Of a DNA stretch of 10,332 bases, positions 1-6,041 are shown in pieces. Positions within the stretch are counted from its first letter, which is position 1, and every line of letters begins with the position of its first letter. The translations under genes were made by a program, and so were the position numbers. This DNA comes from Myxococcales bacterium (GTDB lineage Bacteria > Myxococcota > Polyangia > Fen-1088): positions 1 through 10,332 of the forward strand of contig PMBY01000482.1 of assembly GCA_003153875.1 (NCBI GenBank), read 5' to 3'. Under the pieces are notes generated by a model, which made no database searches, was not told the DNA's origin, and was given only the letters and a program-made list of their open reading frames with translations.

Positions 1-23
1 GTTCCGGCGTCCACCAATGTCGG

Positions 24-84
24 GGGACGACCATAGTGGTTGGCGGGATCGAAAATCGTGGTTAGCACCTATGGGTGTCGTCCC
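24..84. repeat. Imperfect inverted repeat just beyond the kup stop; possible terminator
   Basis: The left arm GGGACGACCATAG (24-36) is the reverse complement of CTATGG plus TCGTCCC in the right arm (69-84), with three extra bases (GTG) in the right arm. The loop of about 32 bases holds a smaller GAT/ATC pairing. The structure lies a few bases beyond the stop of the minus-strand potassium transporter gene, where a terminator would be expected. No clear T-tract follows in the minus direction, so a plain intrinsic terminator is not proven. One plus-strand frame from base 1 ends in TAG at 34-36 and could be the tail of an upstream gene, but 11 codons are too few to call. Confidence 0.4.
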
Positions 85-87
85 GGT

Positions 88-2001
88 TCACAGATCCAAC
101 TGGATTCCGACCTCGACCACTTGCTCGACCGGGATCGAAAAATGGTCGGTCGTGCTGCGCGCGTTGCGGGCCAAGAACGCGAACAGCGGCTCGGTCAGCC
201 GCCCCATGTGCCCCTGCCGGGTAGCGACCAAGGTTTCGCGCCCGATGATGTATACGATCTGGCCCGGATCCCCTGCGATTCCGTGCTTGGCCAGCGTCGG
301 TCCAAGCGACGCTGGCACGCGAGGCACTTGCATGAAGCCGTAGTGCAGAAGCACGCGCACCAGGCCAGCGCCCAACGGTTCGACGGTCGCGCGCCCCGAA
401 TTGGGCACAAAGGGAACGTGTTCCGTCACCACGGTCAGCAGGACGACGTGCTGGTGAACCACGTGAAACCGTTGCACCAAGCGCACCAGGGCCGGCGGCA
501 CGCCGGTCGGGTTATCGGAAAGCACGACCGCTGTGCCAGGGAGTCGCGTGCGATTCTTCGAGACGAGGTGGTCAATGAAGGTGGCCACGGGGATCGACTC
601 CTTGCCTACCGCATCGGCCAGGTAGCTTCGTCCGATGCGCCAGGTGAGCATCACCCACGCGAAGGCTGCACCCACCAAGCAGGGCAGGTAGCCACCGTCG
701 AAGAACTTAAGGCCATTGGCCAATACGAAGGGAATGTCGAACGAGAGGAACAGCAGAAGCACGCCCAGGGAGCGCGAACGCGACCAGTTCCAGGCATGGC
801 GGACGACCTTGTAGTAGACAATCGAAGTGATGGCCATGGTTCCGCTGACAGCCAGCCCGTAGGCGGCGGCGAGACCGGACGATTGCCGGAAGATGACCAC
901 CAGTCCGATGCAGGCCAAAGCCAAACTCCAGTTGAGCAGCGGCACGTAGGTCTGACCCTCTGCTTGCCCGCTGGTGTGCCTGACCGCTACCTCGGGGAAA
1001 TAGCCGAGCCGAATCGCCTGATGGGTAATTGAGAAGACCCCCGAAATGAGCGCTTGCGAAGCGATGACAGTGGCTGCGCTGGCCAGAACAACGGCCGGGT
1101 AGATCCAAGGACCGCGGGGAATGAGCGCATAGAACGGTCGCTCTGCGCCGCTCGGGTCGGTGAGCAGCGCCGCCCCCTGCCCAAGATAGCAGAGCAGGAG
1201 TGCGGGGTAGATGAGCCCCAACCATGCCCTACGGATTGGCCTGCGGCCGAATTGCCCCATGTCCGCGTAAAGCGCCTCGCCTCCAGTGACCGCCAAGACG
1301 ACGCCGCCGAGCACGCGAAACCCAGAAACTCCATTGTCCAGGAAGAAACGCACCCCGTGATAGGGCGACAGTGCCCCCAGGATTGTGGGCTGCCGGACAA
1401 CGTGATAGAGGCCGAGGGTGCCGATGGTCACGAACCACGTGACCATGACCGGACCAAACAGCTTGCCAATCCTTCCGGTACCGCGTCGCTGGACGAAAAA
1501 GAGCGCGACCAGGATGGCGACGGTCAGGGGAACGATATAGGGTCGAAACGCGTCGGTCGCGATCTGCAGCCCCTCCACCGCCGAGAGCACGGAGATGGCC
1601 GGCGTGATGATTCCGTCTCCGTACAACAAGGCAGCACCCAGCACCGCAATTGTCGCGACCCACCCGACGCGGCCGACTCGGGCAGGGCTCGCCTTGGGCA
1701 GCGCCAGGGCCAAGAGCGCCATGATGCCACCCTCTCCCTTGTTATCAGCGCGCATCATGAAGCCAAGGTACTTGACCGTGACCACCATCGTGACCGACCA
1801 GACGATCAGCGATACGACGCCCAAGACGTTCTCCGGGCTCGGCGGTGCCCCATGCCGGGAATGCAGGCATTCTTGCAAGGTATAAAGGGGGCTGGTTCCG
1901 ATGTCGCCGAACACCACCCCGATCGCGCCGAGGATCAGCGCGGCTGCGCCCGGACCAACCGACGGCCGAGCCGCCGCAGTGGGATTGATAGAACCTGCCA
2001 T
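88..2001 (-). CDS. kup: Kup-family low-affinity K+ uptake protein (K+/H+ symporter)
   Basis: This encodes an inner-membrane potassium transporter of the KUP/HAK/KT family, about 637 residues from the ATG at 2001 (E. coli Kup is about 622). The N-terminal membrane helix runs into the family signature GDIGTSPLY at residues 32-40, followed by the conserved MRADNKGEGGIMAL segment. About twelve hydrophobic helices follow, then a hydrophilic C-terminal cytosolic domain that ends in a typical way (EVVEVGIQLDL), so the gene looks complete. Family knowledge: it imports K+ coupled to H+ and serves potassium homeostasis and osmotic adaptation. The start is uncertain. TTG at 2025 and GTG at 2022 are in frame 8 and 7 codons upstream, and no option has a strong ribosome-binding site. 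I chose the ATG because it best fits the family's N-terminal length. The gene is divergent from the STAS/GGDEF unit. The long plus-strand open frames across it are antisense shadows. Confidence 0.95.
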   Translation of the reverse strand: MAGSINPTAAARPSVGPGAAALILGAIGVVFGDIGTSPLYTLQECLHSRHGAPPSPENVLGVVSLIVWSVTMVVTVKYLGFMMRADNKGEGGIMALLALALPKASPARVGRVGWVATIAVLGAALLYGDGIITPAISVLSAVEGLQIATDAFRPYIVPLTVAILVALFFVQRRGTGRIGKLFGPVMVTWFVTIGTLGLYHVVRQPTILGALSPYHGVRFFLDNGVSGFRVLGGVVLAVTGGEALYADMGQFGRRPIRRAWLGLIYPALLLCYLGQGAALLTDPSGAERPFYALIPRGPWIYPAVVLASAATVIASQALISGVFSITHQAIRLGYFPEVAVRHTSGQAEGQTYVPLLNWSLALACIGLVVIFRQSSGLAAAYGLAVSGTMAITSIVYYKVVRHAWNWSRSRSLGVLLLFLSFDIPFVLANGLKFFDGGYLPCLVGAAFAWVMLTWRIGRSYLADAVGKESIPVATFIDHLVSKNRTRLPGTAVVLSDNPTGVPPALVRLVQRFHVVHQHVVLLTVVTEHVPFVPNSGRATVEPLGAGLVRVLLHYGFMQVPRVPASLGPTLAKHGIAGDPGQIVYIIGRETLVATRQGHMGRLTEPLFAFLARNARSTTDHFSIPVEQVVEVGIQLDL

Positions 2002-2028
2002 GTCGCAACCGGAAGGATGCACCAAAAT

Positions 2029-2063
2029 TGACCGGAGCGGTCACATCACGCATGTGGCCGGTC
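2029..2063. promoter_or_regulatory. Cluster of CGGTC palindromes upstream of kup; candidate operator
   Basis: TGACCG-GAG-CGGTCA (2029-2043) is a perfect 6-bp inverted repeat with a 3-base centre. It overlaps a second pair, CACAT/ATGTG (about 2042-2056), and a third CGGTC copy lies at 2059-2063. All sit directly upstream of the kup start, in the leader or promoter. The spacing suits a dimeric regulator or an mRNA hairpin near the start codon. No regulator is assigned. Confidence 0.25.
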
Positions 2064-2322
2064 GAAGGCAGCATGATGCCAATCACCAGAACGATGCCGG
2101 CAGGCCGCCATGAGCGGACCAGACCCTCGGCCTTGTCGGCCTCCTCCCTCCCTCGAATTGAATGGGCGACTCTTCATTTTGATTGAAAGGGCCGCCATTC
2201 CGCGACCATCCGCCATACAACTACCCGAATTTGCCTGCATCGCATCGGTGGCCCGAAACCTGCTACGTGGATCAACCGGCACGGGCACGTCATTGGTGCC
2301 GCGCCCTATCGCAACATGCGAG

Positions 2323-2327
2323 AGGAG
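2323..2327 (+). promoter_or_regulatory. Ribosome-binding site fixing the STAS start at 2336
   Basis: AGGAG lies 8 bases before the ATG at 2336. It supports this start over upstream in-frame starts, which would add about 50 residues unlike any STAS protein. Confidence 0.8.
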
Positions 2328-2335
2328 AAAGACAA

Positions 2336-2635
2336 ATGGAATTCTCAACCAGTACAGCGGGCGATATAGCTACCCTTCGCATCGTGGGTGAGTTGGACGT
2401 GATCACCACTCCGGCTCTTCGCCCATCCGTCGACGCCTTGGTCGCTGAACGGCATCCCCGCGTCGTCGTCGATGTGTCGGGTTTGCGGCACATCGACAGC
2501 TCGGGCGTGGGCGCGGTGGTGTTCTTGTACAAGAAGGCCAAGGAGTACGGCGGCGTGGTAACCGTTCAGGGCTTGCGTGAGCAGCCGCTGGCGATATTCA
2601 AGCTTCTACGCCTGGATCGAATTCTGTTGGCGTAA
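2336..2635 (+). CDS. STAS-domain protein, anti-sigma-factor-antagonist-like (SpoIIAA/RsbV type)
   Basis: This 99-residue protein is a single STAS domain. It has the usual early strand and turn (LRIVGELDVITTPALRP, residues 14-30), a central VVVDVSGL strand (43-50) and the signature IDSSGVGAVVFL (53-64). The first Ser of DSSG, Ser55, aligns with the serine of SpoIIAA that is phosphorylated by its cognate kinase/anti-sigma factor. In the family, the unphosphorylated protein binds an anti-sigma factor or other partner in the cytoplasm and releases the target, and phosphorylation switches it off. No HPK/RsbW-type kinase or PP2C phosphatase is visible nearby, so the partners must be elsewhere. The start is fixed by the AGGAG site. 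The GGDEF gene begins 43 bases downstream on the same strand, which suggests an operon and a partner-switch input tied to cyclic-dinucleotide signalling; that link is inference. Confidence 0.9.
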   Translation: MEFSTSTAGDIATLRIVGELDVITTPALRPSVDALVAERHPRVVVDVSGLRHIDSSGVGAVVFLYKKAKEYGGVVTVQGLREQPLAIFKLLRLDRILLA

Positions 2636-2678
2636 AGGGTCCGCGCGCGAGCCAGGTTTGCGCGCATGCGGAATTGCC

Positions 2679-3794
2679 ATGATTTCATCAAACTTAGATG
2701 GATTGACAGGGTGCGACCTGCTGCGCGGCTTGGTTTTCGGAGGGAAATCCAATTCCGAGATCCAGGCTCGCTTGGACGCCCTGTGCGACACCCCGGCGAG
2801 TTTTCAGAGGCTGGCTTTTGAACTTACTGGCCTGACTGTGCCTGAGGAAATGGCCAGGGCTGTTTTCAAATCTCTGGCCACCCATCTTCAGGATTTGCGC
2901 GGGGTCCTAAAGCGGCCGATCGGGGTTAGGACTGCCGCGCTGGACCTGTCTGATCGCCTGGAGAGCTTCCTGCGAGAAGAAGGCGTGGCGGGGAAACTAT
3001 CCCATGAAAGCCTGGTGCGGATGGCTTTTGTTGATTATCTCACTGGGTTGCCGAATTTCGGGAGCCTTTCCGAGCGCTTCGAAAGCGAGATCAAGCGGGC
3101 CGAGCGCTACGGCCGTCTGCTCTCCCTGCTCATGATCGATGTAGACGGTTTCAAGGAGATCAACGACCATTTCGGCCATCTGACCGGGAACCTGGCTTTG
3201 AAGCATGTGGCGGGTTTGCTACGGAACTTCGTCAGGGAAACCGACATAGCGGGCCGCTATGGTGGCGACGAATTCATGATCTTGCTACCCGAAACCCCCA
3301 AGCACACAGCCGAGGGACTGGCCGAAGGGATTCGGGCGTTGATTTCCGCCACACCCCTGCATTTAGATGAACAAGGTTTGCTTCCTGTGACAGTCAGCGT
3401 CGGGATGGCGTCGTTTCCACGAGACGCGCGAACCGCGGGTGCGCTGATGGCCGAAGCGGACGAAGCCCTGTACAAGGCCAAGCGCGGCGGGCGGAACCAG
3501 GTGTGCTTCTCCAGGCCGAAAACTTCAGCCGTCCTTTCGCTCGGCCCGACCGCGGCCCAGACCTATCATTGCGTGCATGTCATGGGAGATTTCAACGGGT
3601 GGGATCGAGCGGCTGAGCCCATGAATTGGGATCCACTGAAGAAGTGCTTCAACGTCGAATTGTTTCTGGCGCCCGGCAAGTACGAGTACAAGTTGTTGCT
3701 CAACAAGGAGAAGCTGACAATCGACCCGGATAACCCGGAGTCGGTGTACGACGGATTTGACGGATGCAATTCGGTTCTGAGGGTTTCCGCGTAG
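2679..3794 (+). CDS. GGDEF-domain nucleotide cyclase with C-terminal CBM48/AMPK-type glycogen-binding domain
   Basis: The protein is 371 residues from the ATG at 2679 (TTG at 2658 is a possible upstream start; the ribosome-binding site is weak). Residues 1-115 are an unrecognised, largely helical, soluble N-terminal region. A complete GGDEF domain follows: DYLTGLPN (119-126), metal-binding IDVDGFKEIND (153-163), GGDEF (195-199) and the C-terminal ADEALYKAKRGGRNQV. An RETD sequence (186-189) stands five residues before GGDEF, as in the RxxD product-inhibition site. The Asp of the GHxxGD motif, which contacts guanine in PleD-type enzymes, is Asn171 (codon AAC at 3189). Residues about 292-369 form a glycogen-binding module with VHVMGDFNGW (299-308), a YEYK strand and IDPDNP. 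The Trp and Lys equivalent to those contacting glucan in AMPK-beta are present; the second Trp appears to be replaced. Likely cytosolic and co-transcribed with the STAS gene. Glycogen binding and product identity are inferred. Confidence 0.88.
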   Translation: MISSNLDGLTGCDLLRGLVFGGKSNSEIQARLDALCDTPASFQRLAFELTGLTVPEEMARAVFKSLATHLQDLRGVLKRPIGVRTAALDLSDRLESFLREEGVAGKLSHESLVRMAFVDYLTGLPNFGSLSERFESEIKRAERYGRLLSLLMIDVDGFKEINDHFGHLTGNLALKHVAGLLRNFVRETDIAGRYGGDEFMILLPETPKHTAEGLAEGIRALISATPLHLDEQGLLPVTVSVGMASFPRDARTAGALMAEADEALYKAKRGGRNQVCFSRPKTSAVLSLGPTAAQTYHCVHVMGDFNGWDRAAEPMNWDPLKKCFNVELFLAPGKYEYKLLLNKEKLTIDPDNPESVYDGFDGCNSVLRVSA

Positions 3795-3837
3795 AGAGAT
3801 CCATGAGCCGGTGCTTTCCTGCTATGCTTGATGCACA

Positions 3838-4572
3838 ATGGGTTGGGTTGGGCGCGTTCTTGGGTTCGTTCTCGTCCTGAGCGCGAGGCCGGCGCTCGGC
3901 CACGAATGCACGGCTTCTTTGGTCGGCGGGGAGCCAGCGCTGCAGCACCTGAATGCAGAAGCTCGTCTCCACTTCATTCACGAGCGCTTGCGCGTCGACG
4001 CCAGCCATGCCCGTATTTGGAGCTACTCTTGGGGCACAATCTATTCGGCCCTCGCCACGGGCCAATTCGTGGCGGCTCCTTTGGTATCCCACGCTTCGGG
4101 GCTGGATCTGTACGTGGGAGGCAGCGCCGCGCTGATTGGTGTGATGCCGCTGGTCTTCACACCGCTCAAGGTCATGGGTGATGAGAAGCGCCTTGACGAA
4201 CTCGAGGCCGAGGCTTCGCAAACAAATTCCTGTGTTGCACTTGCCCAGGCGGAGAAACTGTTGAACAGAGATGCAGCCAATGAAGATCGGGGGCGGAGCC
4301 TGCTCTTTCACGGCGGCAACGTCGTCGTCAACGCCGGGATCTTCTTTATCATCGGCGCCGGTTTTGGCCACTGGACCAGCGCGACCATCAGCCTGCTGAC
4401 CGGCCTTGCGACAGGGGAGGTCATGATCTTCACTCAGCCAGTCGGCGCCGTCGAAGCTTTGCGCCAGTACCGTCGCGGTGACCTGGGCTTCCCATTGGCC
4501 GGGGTTCGCATGGGAATCGCACCTTTGATTGCCAAGGATAGGTCGGGCATGGTCTTGATTGTGACTTTCTAG
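3838..4572 (+). CDS. Exported hydrophobic protein of unknown function
   Basis: I do not recognise this 244-residue protein. It begins with a signal peptide (MGWVGRVLGFVLVLSARPALG, cleavage about residue 21). A helical, charged segment with many Arg and His residues follows (about 36-60), then hydrophobic stretches at about 62-82, 90-110, 160-176 and 180-197. A charged linker lies between the second and third. Two cysteines (24 and 132) could form a disulfide in the periplasm. The C-terminus, GMVLIVTF, is an alternating hydrophobic strand ending in Phe. The neighbouring PAP2-like protein ends in much the same way (GMAVNVRF). The ATG at 3838 is the first possible start after an in-frame stop at 3829-3831. 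It has no strong ribosome-binding site and lies 43 bases after the GGDEF gene, so it may be read from the same transcript. A membrane or envelope role is likely, but no reaction can be assigned. Confidence 0.7.
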   Translation: MGWVGRVLGFVLVLSARPALGHECTASLVGGEPALQHLNAEARLHFIHERLRVDASHARIWSYSWGTIYSALATGQFVAAPLVSHASGLDLYVGGSAALIGVMPLVFTPLKVMGDEKRLDELEAEASQTNSCVALAQAEKLLNRDAANEDRGRSLLFHGGNVVVNAGIFFIIGAGFGHWTSATISLLTGLATGEVMIFTQPVGAVEALRQYRRGDLGFPLAGVRMGIAPLIAKDRSGMVLIVTF

Positions 4573-4639
4573 GAAAGACACGCTCAAGCCGGCCCTCCCG
4601 CGGCGGCGGCGCAGGACTTGCAGGCCTCCTGCGGTCATC

Positions 4640-5674
4640 ATGCAGAATATGGCGAAGGTGTGCCCGCGAGCGGCACGGAATGGTGACGGGCGGGAAGGCC
4701 GCTGGCACCGAGTGGTGACCCCGGGGCGGGCCGTTTGCTCCGCGCTCGTTTTGGCGTGGCTTGGATCGGTCGGCGTCGCCCAAGCCCAGACGGCCGACAA
4801 GGACGCGCCCACGGTCGCGCCCGCGCCTGCGGACAGTTCGCCCATCGCGCTGCCATCGGCCGGGGCTTCGCCTGAAAAGGTCAAGGACGCCAAGAAGACC
4901 GCCAAGGCCGCCGCACTCACCCCCATCGTTCCGAGCCCGCAGAATCCTTTGCGCCCAGCCTTCCAACTCTACGCCGAGATCGATGTGCCGATCCTGGCGA
5001 TCGGGCTCGTGTTCGAGGGTGGGCGGCTGGTCCGCACGCAGCCGGCGTTCTGCGGATCGACGGGCGCCCCGGTTTGCAACCGCGGCGATCTCAATGCGCT
5101 CGATCGCACGACTGCCGGTTATTGGAGCCCCGGCTGGCAAACTGCCTCGGACTATGGTCTCTACGCCATCGGCGTCGGGGCCGCGACCTTGCTCTTCGTG
5201 GACGAGGGGTTTTGGCCGGGCCTGAACGACGCCGTCGTGATCGCCGAGTCGGGGCTGGCCGCAACCGCCGTCGCTTCCGTTCTGACGCTCGCGGCGGGCC
5301 GCCCGCGTCCCTTTCTCTATGGAGGCCAAGGGGGTTCCGCTCGCAATGGCGCCGATGCGGGGCTGTCTTACTTGAGCAGTCACGCTGCCATCAGCTTCGC
5401 GATCGCGACGTCCACGTTGGTGGCCATGCGACGGCTTCACCCCCACTCGAGGGCAAACTGGATCGTGCTAGGTGTTGGGGGCGCGATCGCGAGCTTCGTG
5501 GCCACAGCGCGGGTTCTCGGCGGCATGCATTTCATCACCGACGCCGTGGGTGGGGCGATCGTGGGATCGTCGGTCGGGGTGATTATCCCCTCGCTGCACG
5601 GCTCACCGGTTGCAATCGTACCGGTAGCGGGAGACGGTGGTCAGCGCGGCATGGCGGTCAACGTCCGATTCTGA
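4640..5674 (+). CDS. Exported PAP2-superfamily phosphatase-like protein
   Basis: This is a PAP2 (type 2 phosphatidic acid phosphatase) protein, 344 residues from the ATG at 4640. A signal peptide ends at AQA|Q (residues 47-50), and an Ala/Pro/Lys-rich linker leads to the membrane-embedded catalytic part. The catalytic motifs are recognisable: C1 as AAGRPRPFLYG (Arg223), C2 as YLSSHAAISFA (His248) and C3 as ARVLGGMHFITDAVGG (Arg291, His297, Asp301). The Arg/His/Asp set needed for the phospho-His mechanism is intact, but the C1 Lys is Thr216 and the usual PSGH is LSSH. Family members dephosphorylate lipid phosphates such as phosphatidate or undecaprenyl pyrophosphate outside the cytoplasm; the substrate here is unknown. 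The ATG at 4649 and the GTGs at 4712 and 4715 are alternative starts, the last two giving a shorter, more standard signal peptide. It lies 67 bases after the exported protein gene and probably shares its operon. Confidence 0.85.
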   Translation: MQNMAKVCPRAARNGDGREGRWHRVVTPGRAVCSALVLAWLGSVGVAQAQTADKDAPTVAPAPADSSPIALPSAGASPEKVKDAKKTAKAAALTPIVPSPQNPLRPAFQLYAEIDVPILAIGLVFEGGRLVRTQPAFCGSTGAPVCNRGDLNALDRTTAGYWSPGWQTASDYGLYAIGVGAATLLFVDEGFWPGLNDAVVIAESGLAATAVASVLTLAAGRPRPFLYGGQGGSARNGADAGLSYLSSHAAISFAIATSTLVAMRRLHPHSRANWIVLGVGGAIASFVATARVLGGMHFITDAVGGAIVGSSVGVIIPSLHGSPVAIVPVAGDGGQRGMAVNVRF

Positions 5675-5695
5675 CCTTCCAGGGCGCATGTGAAG

Positions 5696-5714
5696 CCGCG
5701 CAATCGATGCGCGG
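5696..5714 (+). terminator. Stem-loop after the PAP2 gene; possible terminator
   Basis: CCGCGCA-ATCGA-TGCGCGG is a perfect 7-bp GC-rich stem with a 5-base loop, starting 22 bases after the phosphatase stop. There is no T-run after it, so it may be a factor-dependent or weak terminator, or a site stabilising the 3' end. The position between two genes with unrelated products supports a boundary. Confidence 0.4.
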
Positions 5715-5789
5715 ACTCTAGCGGGTTCACGCCCACTGTGTCGCCGGCGCGCAACTTGCAAAGGTTACAGATCAGAAAGAGAGGCAATC

Positions 5790-5939
5790 ATGTTGTGGGG
5801 CTTGGCTATACTTTTTGTAGTGCTGTGGGGATTGGGTTTACTGACCTCGTACACACTGGGAGGATTCATTCACATCCTGCTCGTGCTGGCGGTGGTCGTC
5901 GTGGTGATACGGGTGATCCAAGGCCGTCGGGTCACCTGA
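5790..5939 (+). CDS. Small DUF5670 (lmo0937-type) membrane protein
   Basis: This short gene encodes 49 residues: MLWGLAILFVVLWGLGLL, then TSYTLGGFIHILLVLAVVV, then a basic end (IRVIQGRR). That is the characteristic pattern of the DUF5670/lmo0937 family: two membrane helices joined by a YTLGGFIH turn and a cytoplasmic Arg-rich tail. Length and sequence fit the family throughout. The start ATG has GAGG at 5781-5784, five bases upstream. The family's function is not established; members are very small inner-membrane proteins found in many bacteria. It stands alone between two candidate hairpins (5696-5714 and 5984-6014), so it may be a separate transcript or a leader cistron of the gene at 6042. 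Confidence 0.88.
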   Translation: MLWGLAILFVVLWGLGLLTSYTLGGFIHILLVLAVVVVVIRVIQGRRVT

Positions 5940-5983
5940 TTCAAATCAACCATTTTGAATTGATCGCCAAGTGAGCGGTGCCA

Positions 5984-6014
5984 ACTTGCGAGTGCTCTCC
6001 AGCACTCGCAAAGT
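5984..6014 (+). promoter_or_regulatory. Strong stem-loop in the leader of the gene at 6042
   Basis: TTGCGAGTGCT (5986-5996) and AGCACTCGCAA (6001-6011) are perfect reverse complements around a CTCC loop. The stem extends to 13 bp with a single-base bulge. It lies 45 bases after the DUF5670 stop and about 15 bases before the AAGGAG ribosome-binding site at 6030-6035. No T-run follows. It could be a terminator or attenuator, a processing or stability hairpin, or an operator. A weaker pairing, ATTCAAA/TTTGAAT (5939-5960), sits just upstream in an AT-richer patch. Confidence 0.45.
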
Positions 6015-6041
6015 GGCTCTGCGTGCTGCAAGGAGAACATC

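Larger units (their letters stand above)
2002..2335. other. Divergent intergenic region between kup and the STAS gene
   Basis: These roughly 330 bases separate two divergently transcribed units and must hold the promoters for both. I could not identify a convincing -35/-10 pair or a sigma-54 -24/-12 element by eye. The kup-proximal end (2029-2063) has short overlapping palindromes. The stretch around 2150-2190 is locally AT-richer and would be a reasonable place for a promoter. Open frames on both strands here lack ribosome-binding sites and recognisable proteins. I see no convincing riboswitch. Confidence 0.5.

Noticed and set aside
40..2031. Two long plus-strand open frames covering the kup gene (40-1032 and 1054-2031)
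   Set aside because: They lie exactly antisense to a well-recognised transporter, have low-complexity charged translations with no family resemblance, and arise from GC-rich codon structure.
2183..2335. N-terminal extension of the STAS protein from an upstream in-frame start
   Set aside because: The extra residues do not resemble a STAS domain, and AGGAG at 2323-2327 marks the internal ATG at 2336.
2002..2335. A c-di-AMP (ydaO-type) riboswitch before kup
   Set aside because: Potassium transporter genes sometimes carry one, but the conserved blocks are not visible in the minus-strand leader. A covariance-model search would be decisive.
2046..2348. Minus-strand 100-residue frame upstream of kup
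   Set aside because: There is no ribosome-binding site and no family resemblance, and it overlaps the start of the STAS gene.
3700..5446. Long minus-strand open frames opposite the exported protein and phosphatase genes
   Set aside because: The plus-strand proteins have signal peptides, helices and catalytic motifs, while the minus translations are Arg/Gly/Pro-rich with no recognisable domain.
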